A stretch of DNA of 64,000 nucleotides from Streptomyces cynarae (GTDB lineage Bacteria; Actinomycetota; Actinomycetes; Streptomycetales; Streptomycetaceae): the NCBI RefSeq assembly GCF_025642135.1, contig NZ_CP106793.1, forward strand, positions 3,517,001 to 3,581,000, given 5' to 3'. The notes beneath the pieces were generated by a model. That model was not told the origin of the DNA, made no database searches, and saw only the letters and a list, made by a program, of their open reading frames with translations. The translations under genes and the position numbers were made by a program. Below are positions 47,604 to 59,926 of this stretch, in pieces (the stretch's first letter is position 1; every line of letters starts with the position of its first letter).

Positions 47604-48109
47604 CGTGCTCCGCTGCCCTGCTTGGCCCCGTGCTGGAACACCCATGTCCGGTACACCAGGAAGCGGAACGCCGACGCCAGCACGATCGACAGCACCTTCG
47701 CCACGTTGGAGCCGATCGGCCCGTTCATGCCGAGGCCGTGGTAGCCGAGGTAGAACAGGACGCTCTCCATCACCACGCCGACCCCGCTGAAGACGAAGAA
47801 CAGCATGATCTGCTGCCGGGTGCGCGAGGCCCGGTCGCGGTAGGCGAAGAAGCGGAAGCCGAGGTAGTTGGTGCCCATGGCGACGACGCTGGCGAGCACG
47901 GTCGCCGTCATCGGGGCCCATGCCAGACCGTGCAGCAGGGCGTTGAAGACGAGGATGTTGACCGCGACTCCGCTGCCGCCGACGACCCCGAACTTGATCA
48001 CCTCGACCGCCAGCCGCCGGACCCGGGAAAGCGCCGGGACGGGGGCGGGTTGGACGCTCGCGGCAACCGGGCGAGCGACCTTGGGCCGCTGCTCGGTGAG
48101 GTTCACAGA
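47600..48109 (-). CDS. GtrA-family membrane protein
   Basis: 169 residues with four TM helices: EVIKFGVVGGSGVAVNILVFNAL-type TM1, MTATVLASVVAMGTNY, MLFFVFSGVGVVMESVLFY and VAKVLSIVLASAFRFLVYRTWVF. This is the standard GtrA pattern. GtrA proteins are linked to flipping of polyprenyl-phosphate-linked sugars for glycan decoration. I start at GTG 48109 (MSVNLTEQRP) behind TTGGAGGA; the frame extends to a GTG at 48145. It is coupled to the membrane glycosyltransferase-like gene by a 4-base overlap. Confidence 0.9.
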   Translation of the reverse strand, partial: SVNLTEQRPKVARPVAASVQPAPVPALSRVRRLAVEVIKFGVVGGSGVAVNILVFNALLHGLAWAPMTATVLASVVAMGTNYLGFRFFAYRDRASRTRQQIMLFFVFSGVGVVMESVLFYLGYHGLGMNGPIGSNVAKVLSIVLASAFRFLVYRTWVFQHGAKQGSGAR

Positions 48110-48277
48110 CACGGGTGGGGGTCCTCCAACTCGTCCGACGATCACGCCAAACCTGTTCGAACGTCCCGTCTAACAGGGACGAGTAAACCGAAGGGTTGGA
48201 CTCCCCTAGGTCTTGGCAAGAAAGCGTCAGACTACGTTAGCCGATGAGCGATCGCGGGCATGCTTCGGGGATACGCA

Positions 48278-48316
48278 CATGGGGGCGCCCACTCCTCACC
48301 GAGGGGCGCCCCCATG
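48278..48316 (-). terminator. gdh terminator
   Basis: Perfect 13-base stem CATGGGGGCGCCC / GGGCGCCCCCATG with a 13-base loop, 12 bases past the gdh stop. Confidence 0.85.
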
Positions 48317-48327
48317 TCGTACCGGTC

Positions 48328-51300
48328 CTAGCTGTGCGTCCTCAGCAGCGTCCGCATCGTGCGCATCGCCACCGAGAGGTTCGCGAGGTCGAACGAGTCG
48401 GAGTTCGAGATCTCGTCGAGCGTCGTACGCGCCCGCGACAGGATCGCCGCGTTCTTCTCCTCCCAGGCCTTGAAGCGCTGCTCCGGCGTCGACGTGCCGT
48501 TGCCGGCCGCCAGGACCTCGGCGGTCAGGGACGCGTGGGCCGCGTACAGGTCCTCGCGGATCGCGGCGCGGGCCATCGACTGCCACCGGTCGGCGCGCGG
48601 CAGTTCGATGATGCGGTCCATGAGCTGGGCGATCTTGAGCCGGTCGGCGAGGTCGTAGTAGACCTCGGCGACGTCCATCGGGTCCTTGCCCATGCGGTCG
48701 GCCACCGAGACGATGTCGAGCGCGGGGAAGGCGGAGGAGAACCCGGCCACGCGTGTGGCGAGTTCGTCCGGGACGCCGGCGCCCGTCAGCTCGTCGTAGA
48801 TCTTCTGCCACCACTCCAGGTCCGCACCGCGCACCAGCTTCGGCAGTTCGCTCCAGACCTGCTCGACGCGCTCGGCGAAGAACGCGACGGTCTCGGTGAG
48901 CTGAAGCGGCTGCGGCCGGTTGTTGAGCAGCCAGCGCGTGCCGCGCTCGACCAGCCGGCGGGAGTGCAGACGGATGCGGGTCTGCACGGCGGCGTCGACC
49001 TTGTTGTCCAGGGCCTCCACCGCGTCCCACACGGGAGCGGAGCGGAAGATCGCGCGGGCCGCGGTCTGCGCCCGGACGATCTCCTCCAGCGAGGCGCCGG
49101 TCTCCTCACGCAGACGGTGCAGGTAGGTCGTACCGCCCGTGTTCACGGTGTCGTTGACCAGGACGGTCGTCACGATCTCGCGGCGCAGCGCGTGGCCGTC
49201 GATCTGCTCGGGGAACTTCTCGCGCAGCGCGGTCGGGAAGTACGCGTGCAGCAGGCTGCGCAGGTACGGGTCGTCGGGCAGCGGCGTGTCCAGCAGCTCC
49301 CGGGCGACCGTGATCTTCGTGTACGCCAGCAGGACGGCCGTCTCCGGACTGGTCAGGCCCGCTCCGCCGGTGAGACGCTCACGGATCTGGCGGTCGGTGG
49401 GCAGGAACTCCAGCGCCCGGTCGAGATGGCCCTCGCGCACCAGGTAGCGGATGAACCGCTGCTGCGCGTGCAGCATGTCCTTCGACTGGAACAGGGCGTT
49501 GGCGATCGCCACGTTCTGCGCGTAGTTGTTGCGCAGCACCAGGGCGCCGACCTCGTCGGTCATCTCGGCGAGCAGCTGGTTGCGCTGCTTGACGGTCAGG
49601 TCGCCGTTGGCCACGACCGAGTTGAGCAGGATCTTGATGTTCACCTCGTGGTCGGAGGTGTCCACGCCCGCGCTGTTGTCGATCGCGTCCGTGTTGATCT
49701 TGCCGCCGTGCTGGGCGAACTCGATCCGGCCGAGCTGGGTCAGGCCCAGGTTGCCGCCCTCGCCGACGACCTTGACGCGCAGGTCCTTGCCGTCCACGCG
49801 GATCGCGTCGTTGGCCTTGTCGCCGACGTCCGCGTTCGACTCCGTGGAGGCCTTGACGTAGGTGCCGATGCCGCCGTTCCACAGCAGGTCGACCGGTGCC
49901 TTGAGGATCGCCTGCATCAGGTCGGCGGGGGTCATCTTGGTGACCTTGCCCTCGATGCCCAGCGCCTCACGGATGTGCGCGTTGACCTGGATCGCCTTGG
50001 CCGTGCGCGGGAACACACCGCCGCCTGCCGACAGCAGCTCGGTGTCGTAGTCCGCCCAGGACGAGCGCGGCAGCTCGAACAGGCGGCGGCGCTCGGCGTA
50101 GGAGGTCGCCGCGTCCGGGTTCGGGTCGATGAAGATGTGCCGGTGGTCGAAGGCCGCGACCAGGCGGATGTGCTCGCTCAGCAGCATGCCGTTGCCGAAC
50201 ACGTCACCGGACATGTCGCCGATGCCGACGACCGTGAAGTCCTCGGACTGGGTGTCCAGGTCCAGCTCCCGGAAGTGCCGCTTCACGGACTCCCAGGCGC
50301 CTCGGGCGGTGATGCCCATCTTCTTGTGGTCGTAGCCCGCCGAGCCGCCGGAGGCGAAGGCGTCGCCGAGCCAGAAGTTGTACTTCTCGGCGACCTCGTT
50401 TGCGATGTCCGAGAACGTCGCGGTGCCCTTGTCGGCCGCGACCACCAGGTAGGTGTCGTCACCGTCGTGGCGTACGACGTCCACCGGCGGCACGACCTCG
50501 CCGGCCACCATGTTGTCGGTGATGTCGAGCAGCGCCGAGATGAACGTGCGGTAGCTGCGGATGCCCTCCGCGAGCCAGGCGTCACGGTCCTTGGCCGGGT
50601 CCGGCAGCTGCTTGGCGACGAACCCGCCCTTGGCGCCGACCGGCACGATGACGGTGTTCTTCACCATCTGCGCCTTGACCAGGCCGAGGATCTCGGTGCG
50701 GAAGTCCTCACGCCGGTCGGACCAGCGCAGGCCACCGCGCGCGACCTTGCCGAAGCGCAGGTGCACGCCCTCGACGCGCGGCGAGTACACCCAGATCTCG
50801 TAGGCCGGGCGCGGCGCCGGCAGGTCCGGGATGGCCTGCGGGTCGAACTTCATGGAGACGTAGTCGTGCGGCTTGCCGCCATGCGCCTCCTGGAAGAAGT
50901 TGGTGCGCAGCGTCGCCTTGATGACGGTGAGGAAGGAGCGCAGGATCCGGTCCTCGTCGAGCGAGGCGACCTGGTCGAGGGCGGCGTCCAGCTCCTCCAG
51001 CAGGGCGTCGGTCAGCTCCAGGCCGGCCCGCTGCCGCTCCGGCGACATCCGTGCCTCGAAGAGGGAGACCAGCAGCCGGGTGGTGTGGACGTTGTTGCGG
51101 AGGGTGTCCTCCATGTAGTCCTGGCTGAAGGTCGAACCGGCCTGGCGCAGGTACTTGGCGTAGGCGCGCAGCACCATGGCCTGCCGCCAGGTGAGGCCGG
51201 CGCTCAGGACGAGCGCGTTGAACCCGTCGTTCTCCGCCTGCCCGGTCCACACGGCGGCGAACGCGTCCTGGAAGCGCTCGCGGCCGTCGTCGCCGAGGTA

Positions 51301-53268
51301 GTCGCCGTTGCCGGCCACCTCCTTGGGCAGCCGGAGACCGAAGTCGTAGATCCACGCGGTCGTACGGTCCTGGCAGCGCAGCTCGTACGGCCGCTCGTCG
51401 ATGACCTCGACGCCGATCCGCTGGAGCACCGGCAGCACGGCGGACAGGGAGACGGACCCGCCCTTGCGGTAGATCTTGAAGCGGCGCTCGCCGGGGCCGG
51501 TGCCCACGGGTTCGTACAGGCTGAGGGCGAAGTCCTTGCCGCCCTGCTCGTCGGTGAGCTGTTCGAGGTGGACGAGGTCGGCGACCGCGGCGCGCGGGGT
51601 GTGGTCGGCCTTGTAGCCCTCGGGGAAGGCGTTGGTGTAGCGGCGCTGGAGCTCCGCTGCGCGCTCCTCGCCGAGCTCGGCGGTCAGCGCCTCGCTGAAG
51701 GCGTCGGTCCAGGAGCGGGCGGCCTCCACCAGGCGGGCTTCGATGCGCTCCTTGTCCGCGTCGGACAGCTCCGGCAGCTCGGTGCCCTGCGGGACCCGGA
51801 CCACGAAGTGGAGCCGGGACAGGATCGACTCGGTGTTCCAGGCGGTGAAGTCGACACTCGTGCCGCCCAGCTCCTCCTTCAGGATGTCGATGATGCGCAG
51901 CCGGACGCCGGTGGTGTAGCGGTCGCGCGGCAGGTAGACGAGGGCCGAGTAGTAGCGCCCGTACTCGTCCTGGCGCAGGTAGAGCCTGAGGCGACGGCGC
52001 TCCTGGAGGTAGAGGACGGAGGTGACGATGGAGCGCAGCTCGTCGGCCGGGGTCTGGAACAGCTCGTCGCGCGGGTAGGTCTCCATGATCTGGAGCAGGT
52101 CCCGGCCGTCGTGGCTGTTGGGCGAGAACCCGGCACCCTTGAGGACCTCGTCGACCTTGCGCCGGACGACCGGCACGCGCAGCACGGACTCGGTGTAGGC
52201 GGCGGACGAGAACAGGCCGAGGAAGCGGCGCTCCCCGACGACGTTGCCGTTCTCGTCGAACTTCTTCACGCCGACGTAGTCGAGGTACGAAGGCCGGTGC
52301 ACGGTGGCGCGGCTGTTGGCCTTGGTGAGGACCAGCAGCTTGTGCTCGCGCGCCTTGGCGCGGGCGTCGGCGGGCAGCCGCTCGAAGGACGGGCTGACCG
52401 GGTGCTGGTCCTCGCCCGCGTGGTGCGGGTCCGATCGCAGTATGCCCAGCCCGGTGCCGGGCACCGCGGCCAGCGTGTCGTCGTCACGCAGCTCGTACTC
52501 GCGGTAGCCGAGGAAGGTGAAGTGGTCGGCGGCCAGCCAGCGCAGCAGCTCACCGGCCTCCTCGATCTGCGCCTGCGGCAGATCCTGGGGTACCGGCTCC
52601 TTCTGGATCCCCTCGGCGATGCGCAGCGCGCAGTCGCGCATCTTCTCCCAGTCCTCGACGGCCTCGCGGACGTCGGACAGGACGCGCAGCAGGTCGGAGG
52701 TGATCTGCTTGAGGTCGGCGCGGTCGGTCTCGCGGTCGATCTCGACGTGGATCCACGACTCGACGTGCGCGTCGTGCGGCAGCTCGACCCCGGGGGCGTC
52801 GGGCAGCACCTCGAGGAGCTTGCCCGTCAGGTCGCGGCGGACGAGGAACTGCGGGTGGATCACGACGTGGATGCCGCGGCCCTGGCGGGACAGCTCGTTC
52901 GTCACGGAGTCGACGAGGAACGGCATGTCGTCGGTGACGACCTCGACGACGGAGTGGCTGCAGGTCCAGCCGTTCTCCTCGACGGTCGGGGTGTGCACGC
53001 GCACGTTCGCCGTGCCCTGCGGGCGCGTCTCGGCCAGCCGGTAGTGCGAGAAGGCGGCGCCGAAGACGTCCACCGGGTCGCGGTCGGTCAGGTCTTCGGG
53101 GGCGGTGTGCAGGTAGTAGCGCTGGAGGAACGCGAGCACGGTCTCCCGGTCCGGGGTGCCCTCGTCCGTCGTCCCGGTCGGTAGGTGCCCCCCGACCGGG
53201 CTGTTCTCAGCTACCCGGGCGGCCCTTTCGAGCAGCTCGGCCTTGGCTTCGTCCAGCTTGGTCTGCAT
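48328..53268 (-). CDS. gdh: NAD-specific glutamate dehydrogenase, large (GDH-180) class
   Basis: Catalyses the NAD-dependent oxidative deamination of glutamate to 2-oxoglutarate. The 1,646-residue length is that of the GDH-180 class first described in Streptomyces clavuligerus. The N-terminal part contains ACT-like and regulatory regions (PFLVDSVTNELSRQGRGIHV). The catalytic core lies in the C-terminal half (about 800-1250: KVARGGLRWSDRREDFRTE, VPVGAKGGFVAKQLP with the catalytic Lys, IGDMSGDVFGNGML, NLGLTQLGRIEFA). The long C-terminal domain (about 1300-1646) is helical. It starts at ATG 53268 with AGAGGAC upstream. It is a single-gene unit with a strong terminator. A long open frame opposite it is a codon-bias shadow. 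Confidence 0.96.
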   Translation of the reverse strand: MQTKLDEAKAELLERAARVAENSPVGGHLPTGTTDEGTPDRETVLAFLQRYYLHTAPEDLTDRDPVDVFGAAFSHYRLAETRPQGTANVRVHTPTVEENGWTCSHSVVEVVTDDMPFLVDSVTNELSRQGRGIHVVIHPQFLVRRDLTGKLLEVLPDAPGVELPHDAHVESWIHVEIDRETDRADLKQITSDLLRVLSDVREAVEDWEKMRDCALRIAEGIQKEPVPQDLPQAQIEEAGELLRWLAADHFTFLGYREYELRDDDTLAAVPGTGLGILRSDPHHAGEDQHPVSPSFERLPADARAKAREHKLLVLTKANSRATVHRPSYLDYVGVKKFDENGNVVGERRFLGLFSSAAYTESVLRVPVVRRKVDEVLKGAGFSPNSHDGRDLLQIMETYPRDELFQTPADELRSIVTSVLYLQERRRLRLYLRQDEYGRYYSALVYLPRDRYTTGVRLRIIDILKEELGGTSVDFTAWNTESILSRLHFVVRVPQGTELPELSDADKERIEARLVEAARSWTDAFSEALTAELGEERAAELQRRYTNAFPEGYKADHTPRAAVADLVHLEQLTDEQGGKDFALSLYEPVGTGPGERRFKIYRKGGSVSLSAVLPVLQRIGVEVIDERPYELRCQDRTTAWIYDFGLRLPKEVAGNGDYLGDDGRERFQDAFAAVWTGQAENDGFNALVLSAGLTWRQAMVLRAYAKYLRQAGSTFSQDYMEDTLRNNVHTTRLLVSLFEARMSPERQRAGLELTDALLEELDAALDQVASLDEDRILRSFLTVIKATLRTNFFQEAHGGKPHDYVSMKFDPQAIPDLPAPRPAYEIWVYSPRVEGVHLRFGKVARGGLRWSDRREDFRTEILGLVKAQMVKNTVIVPVGAKGGFVAKQLPDPAKDRDAWLAEGIRSYRTFISALLDITDNMVAGEVVPPVDVVRHDGDDTYLVVAADKGTATFSDIANEVAEKYNFWLGDAFASGGSAGYDHKKMGITARGAWESVKRHFRELDLDTQSEDFTVVGIGDMSGDVFGNGMLLSEHIRLVAAFDHRHIFIDPNPDAATSYAERRRLFELPRSSWADYDTELLSAGGGVFPRTAKAIQVNAHIREALGIEGKVTKMTPADLMQAILKAPVDLLWNGGIGTYVKASTESNADVGDKANDAIRVDGKDLRVKVVGEGGNLGLTQLGRIEFAQHGGKINTDAIDNSAGVDTSDHEVNIKILLNSVVANGDLTVKQRNQLLAEMTDEVGALVLRNNYAQNVAIANALFQSKDMLHAQQRFIRYLVREGHLDRALEFLPTDRQIRERLTGGAGLTSPETAVLLAYTKITVARELLDTPLPDDPYLRSLLHAYFPTALREKFPEQIDGHALRREIVTTVLVNDTVNTGGTTYLHRLREETGASLEEIVRAQTAARAIFRSAPVWDAVEALDNKVDAAVQTRIRLHSRRLVERGTRWLLNNRPQPLQLTETVAFFAERVEQVWSELPKLVRGADLEWWQKIYDELTGAGVPDELATRVAGFSSAFPALDIVSVADRMGKDPMDVAEVYYDLADRLKIAQLMDRIIELPRADRWQSMARAAIREDLYAAHASLTAEVLAAGNGTSTPEQRFKAWEEKNAAILSRARTTLDEISNSDSFDLANLSVAMRTMRTLLRTHS

Positions 53269-53893
53269 TGTCCTCTGGCTCCTGTCGCGCGCCGTTGCGT
53301 GACGTAGAAGGAAGTACGGTCTCTTCTCCGACGTAACGCCGCGACGCGGGGTGTCCGGTCTGCTTCGACGCTATGCCGCATGGAGAGAAGTGCGGGGGTT
53401 TATCGGCCATTTCCGGCGCCCGTGGCGACTGTGACGCTGTTCCCGGCGCGCTCGGCGCCTTCCGCGTCCCCGGCGCCCCGGTTGCCCCGGCGGGCGCCTG
53501 CGGCGCCCTGTCCGACCGGCCCCGCCTGTGAAGACCAGCGACCGCCGCCCGGTCACGGAGGTGGTCCGTGCTCACCGGGCGCAGGGCAGGGACGGCGTCG
53601 TCCCCGCGAGCTATCGCGCTGATCACGCCACAAGGCTATCGCTCCCCGTGGGGGGCACGTCATGAGCCGTATGTGTACAAAACAGGGGGCCCAACTTTGA
53701 CGTTCTGCACAGGGGCACCGAGGGCGATGCCGTGCAGGGCGCACGGTGCGAGCATGGCTGTACCGGCTGTGTGAGCCGTCAGGAGGCAGTGCCGGGGCAG
53801 TGCGCGGCCCCTTGGCAAGCGCCCGCGGCCGAGGCACGTTGCCAGAAGCAACACGACGCAGCCGTCCGCACCACCGAGGGGAGCGCGGCCACC
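53269..53893. other. divergent intergenic region between gdh and the DJ-1-like gene
   Basis: 625 bases with no gene that I can support; the open frames have no family features. It must carry the gdh promoter and that of the DJ-1-like gene. TTGACG at 53697-53702 is a possible -35 box, but no matching -10 is clear. Confidence 0.5.
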
Positions 53894-54460
53894 ATGACGC
53901 AGAAGATCCTGATCGTCACCGGCGACGCGGCGGAATCACTGGAGGTCCTCTACCCGTACCAGCGCCTACGGGAGGAGGGCTACGAGGTCCACATCGCGGC
54001 CCCGACCCGCAAGCAGCTCCGTTTCGTCGTCCATGACTTCGAACCCGGCTTCGACACCTACACCGAGAAACCCGGCTACAGCTGGCCCGCCGACCTCGCC
54101 TTCTCCGAGGTCGACCCCGGGGACTACGCCGCCGTCGTGATCCCCGGCGGGCGCGCCCCGGAGTACCTCCGCAACGACCCCGAACTCCGCAAGATCCTCA
54201 AGTCGTTCTTCGACACGGACAAGCCGGTCGCCCAGATCTGCCACGGTCCCCTGCTCACCGCGGCGGTGGACGCCCTGCGCGGACGGCGCGTCACCGCCTA
54301 TCCGGCCCTGGAGCTGGACATGCAGGCGGCCGGTGCCGACTTCCAGGACGTCGAGGCGGTCGTCGACGGCACGCTGGTCTCGTCCCGGGCCTGGCCCGAC
54401 CACTCCGGCTGGATGCGGGAGTTCCTGACCGTCCTGCGTGCCAAGGCACCGGCGACCTGA
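53894..54460 (+). CDS. DJ-1/PfpI-family protein
   Basis: 188 residues from ATG 53894. A class I glutamine-amidotransferase-like fold. It has the nucleophile elbow PVAQICHGPLL with Cys and His, and the Glu near the N-terminus (GDAAESLEVLYPYQ), as in PfpI/YhbO. These proteins are protein/nucleotide deglycases or chaperone-like stress proteins in other species; the exact activity here is unknown. It stands alone and is convergent with the HAD gene, separated by a hairpin. Confidence 0.9.
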   Translation: MTQKILIVTGDAAESLEVLYPYQRLREEGYEVHIAAPTRKQLRFVVHDFEPGFDTYTEKPGYSWPADLAFSEVDPGDYAAVVIPGGRAPEYLRNDPELRKILKSFFDTDKPVAQICHGPLLTAAVDALRGRRVTAYPALELDMQAAGADFQDVEAVVDGTLVSSRAWPDHSGWMREFLTVLRAKAPAT

Positions 54461-54472
54461 GCGGAGCCACCC

Positions 54473-54501
54473 GGGTGCGGTGCCCGCCGGGCGCCGCACC
54501 C
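54473..54501. terminator. bidirectional terminator
   Basis: Hairpin GGGTGCGG.GCCC / GGGC.CCGCACCC with a 3-base loop between the convergent DJ-1-like and HAD genes. Confidence 0.75.
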
Positions 54502-54555
54502 TTCCGCCGATGGGCGGCCCGTCGTGGCACTTCCGGCGAAGCGCTCGGGCACTCC

Positions 54556-55221
54556 TCAGGCCGCCAGGCGCTCCGCCTCCGCCACCGCCTCCTGGAGCGT
54601 GTCGACCACCGGCACGCCGACCTCCTCGAGGCTGGCGCGGCTGTGGGAGCCCCCGGTGTACAGCACGGCCCGTGCCCCGACGTGGCGGGCGGCGACCGCA
54701 TCGTCGGCGGCGTCGCCGATCACCACCGTGCGCGCCGGATTCACGCCGTCGAGCGTTCGTATGTGGCGGACCATGTGCTCCGCCTTGCTGCCTCCGGACG
54801 GTCCGGTGCGCCCCTGCACCCGCACGAAGTGCGCCTCGATCCCGAGCGCCCGGACCATCGGGACCAGTTCCTCGTGCCCGTACATGCTCAGCAGCGACTG
54901 GCTGCGGCCCGCCGACCGCCACCCCGCCAGCAGCTCCACCGCGCCTTCGGTGAGCCGGCAGCGGACGCGGTGCTCCGCGTAGTACCGGTGGAAGACCTCG
55001 TCCATCAGCTGCCACTCGGTGTCCGTCGGCAGCCGCCCCATCAGCCGCTCGTAGAACCTCGGGACCGGCACGCAGTACAGCGCCCGGTACTGCTCCAGCG
55101 TGATCGGTTCCAGCCCCAGCTCGGCGAACGCCGCGTTCGTCGCCCCGATGATCGCGTCATTGTCGTGGAACAGCGTCCCGTTCCAGTCCCACACAATGTG
55201 CGCGCTTCCGTACGTCCCCAT
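54556..55221 (-). CDS. HAD-superfamily hydrolase
   Basis: 221 residues from ATG 55221. Haloacid dehalogenase-like phosphatase with motif I DWNGTLFHD (the first Asp nucleophile, second residue Asn rather than the common x-Asp pattern), a helical cap (about 20-95), motif II region SLLSMYG, motif III Lys (GGSKAEHM) and motif IV VVIGDAADDAVAA. Subfamily resembles phosphoglycolate phosphatases; the substrate is unknown. An in-frame start at 55251 is possible. Confidence 0.9.
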   Translation of the reverse strand: MGTYGSAHIVWDWNGTLFHDNDAIIGATNAAFAELGLEPITLEQYRALYCVPVPRFYERLMGRLPTDTEWQLMDEVFHRYYAEHRVRCRLTEGAVELLAGWRSAGRSQSLLSMYGHEELVPMVRALGIEAHFVRVQGRTGPSGGSKAEHMVRHIRTLDGVNPARTVVIGDAADDAVAARHVGARAVLYTGGSHSRASLEEVGVPVVDTLQEAVAEAERLAA

Positions 55222-55289
55222 GCCATGAAACGTACCCGGCGGCACCGACAATCACCGTGCGCGGCCACCGCGTCCGGGAGAACGTCTGG

Positions 55290-55805
55290 TCAGTCCGTGG
55301 AGCCGAGCAGGTTCGGGATCTCCTGCGTGGCGTACCAGAGCAGTTCGTGGTCCTCGGCGCCGTCCACGACGAACTGCGCGTCGTCGTCCCCGCGGTCGGC
55401 CGCCTCCAGCGCCTGGGCCGCCGCGGTCACGTCCGGCTCCGCGTCGGACGCGTCGACGTGCACGGCGGCCGCCTTGGCCAGCGGCACGGGGCCGGCGACG
55501 CGCACCTCGCCGAGCGCCGCCGGGTCGAGTCCGCGGTCGGGATCGGTGGTCGCCGCGCCGTCGGGGACGTCGACCGCGACCACGACCCGCCTCCGGGGCG
55601 TCCCCGGGTCGGCCGCCAGCAGGCGCAGGGAGGCGAGCGCGGCCCGGCTCAGCGCCGCGTACTCCAGTTCCTCGATGTCGTCGGAGAGGTACCACTCGCG
55701 CAGCGCGGGCGTGACGGCGTACGCGACGACCGGTCCGGCGCCCAGCTCGCCCGTCTTGTACGCCTCGGCGAGACCGGAGAGGGTCAGGGGGACGTAGACG
55801 CGCAT
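55290..55805 (-). CDS. conserved actinobacterial hypothetical protein (DUF6912-like)
   Basis: 171 residues, no TM segment. It begins MRVYVPLTLSGLAEAYKTG and contains ALREWYLSDDIEELEYAAL and RVVVAVDVPD; its end, ELLWYATQEIPNLLG, is characteristic of a conserved actinobacterial family that I believe is DUF6912. The function is unknown. It lies 68 bases upstream of the HAD gene on the same strand and is probably co-transcribed with it. Confidence 0.85.
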   Translation of the reverse strand: MRVYVPLTLSGLAEAYKTGELGAGPVVAYAVTPALREWYLSDDIEELEYAALSRAALASLRLLAADPGTPRRRVVVAVDVPDGAATTDPDRGLDPAALGEVRVAGPVPLAKAAAVHVDASDAEPDVTAAAQALEAADRGDDDAQFVVDGAEDHELLWYATQEIPNLLGSTD

Positions 55806-56092
55806 GGCGAGCCGCTTTCGTAGTCGGTCAAGTGGTCACCTCAGGATACGTGCGGGCGTCCCCCTTCGGGCCCCGCCCGCGGCCCTGCGGGACGTCAACG
55901 GGGGCCTGCACGGCTCACCCTGTGAACCCGTGCCGTCGCCGGGACTTGGCCCCGTCTCTCACCCTGATAGGTGAACTCTCCGGTCGGCCCGGCAGGCTCC
56001 CGGCTCCGTTGCGAGGCGGTCGCCCGCCCCGTACAAGATCCCCAGGAAGTTACCAACCGGTACTCACCGGCCTCGCGAAACGGGGATCCGCC

Positions 56093-56721
56093 ATGCACAA
56101 GGTCATGACCAGGAACCAGGCGATGACCAGGACGAAGCCCGCCCCGGGCGCCCGCCCGCCGGTCCGCCACGACACGCGCCGTCCGGGCAGCGCGCCGCGC
56201 CGCGCGGAAGGGGGCCAGGGCGCGTCGCGGGGAGGGCGCTCCAGCGCCCGTCCACCACGACGGCGGGGGCCACGTCGACGGGAGCCGCCCCGGCGAGTGC
56301 CGCGCCGGGCAGTGCCACGCCGGCGACTGCCGTCTCACCGCCCGAGCAGGCCGCCCAGGGGCCGCTCAGGCCCGTGCCGCACGTCCGTCCCACCGATGTC
56401 TTCGCCGACCGCCTGCTGTCCGTGCTGAGCGGTCAGCGCCCGGTGCACAGCATGCTCCGGCACACCGTCGGCCCGGCCTACGACGACCTGGCCCGGCTCG
56501 CCGAACGCGGCCCGCTCCGCACCCGCGGCACCCGCCCGGTCGTCCGCGACATCGGCTACTACGTCCCGCGCCCCGGCGCCATCGAGGCCTTCGCCCGCAT
56601 CGGCGCGGGCGACCAGCTCCGCGCGATGGCGTTCCGCCTGGAATGCGGCCGGGACCACCGCTGGCGCTGCACGGCGGTGGAACTGGGCGGACCGCGGGCG
56701 CCGCACGGGGACGGCGTGTGA
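56093..56721 (+). CDS. Rv3235-family conserved protein (probably frameshifted in this sequence)
   Basis: The conserved C-terminal part (TDVFADRLLSVLSGQRPVHS, VVRDIGYYVPRPG, DQLRAMAFRLECG) belongs to the actinobacterial Rv3235-like family, often encoded next to secA. It is in the frame that first offers a GTG only at 56374, yet that frame is coding-like from about 56240 (GAAPASAAPGSATPATAVSP). A plausible start, ATG 56093 (MHKVMTRNQAM), is in another frame; one missing base between about 56190 and 56240 (for example at the GGGGG near 56210) would join them, giving about 209 residues. If no base is missing, the gene is 115 residues from 56374. The function is unknown. Confidence 0.7.
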
Positions 56722-56734
56722 CGTACGAACAGGG

Positions 56735-56766
56735 AGGGGCCGGGCACCCTCGGATGCCCGGCCCCT
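56735..56766. terminator. bidirectional terminator
   Basis: Perfect hairpin AGGGGCCGGGCA / TGCCCGGCCCCT with an 8-base loop between the Rv3235-like gene and secA. Confidence 0.88.
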
Positions 56767-56798
56767 CGCCACGCGGCGCCGCTCTTCTTGCGGCCCCG

Positions 56799-59609
<2,811 letters not shown>

Positions 59610-59926
59610 GGGGGTTTGTCTCCTTGCCGGTCGGGCCTGGGACGGTCGGTTAAATGACAGCTTGAGCAACGGCCATCGTAAGCGAGGACCCCGCCGCGCC
59701 GGGAGGTCTGCCACCGACAGCCACTAGGACAACGGACGGGCGTGGCGGAAGGTGCCGCGTCCGTGCCACGAAAAGTAACCGGGCAGTCACGACGTGACGA
59801 GGCAGGCACGACGACGGCGTGGCGGGTGCGGACGGGCGCGCCGCGGACCGGCACCGGCGGCGACCGCGGCCCGGCGTGACGTGGAAAATCATGGCGGCCG
59901 GGCGGGGGGCCTAGCAGAATCAAGCG
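59610..59926. other. divergent intergenic region between secA and the GNAT gene
   Basis: 317 bases; no gene seen. Contains the secA leader with its AAGGAGA site and presumably both promoters. Confidence 0.5.

Noticed and set aside
48244..53184. 1,646-codon open frame on the plus strand opposite gdh
   Set aside because: Caused by the high-GC codon bias of gdh; the product is rich in Val, Leu, Asp and Gly with no domain, while the opposite strand encodes a recognised enzyme.
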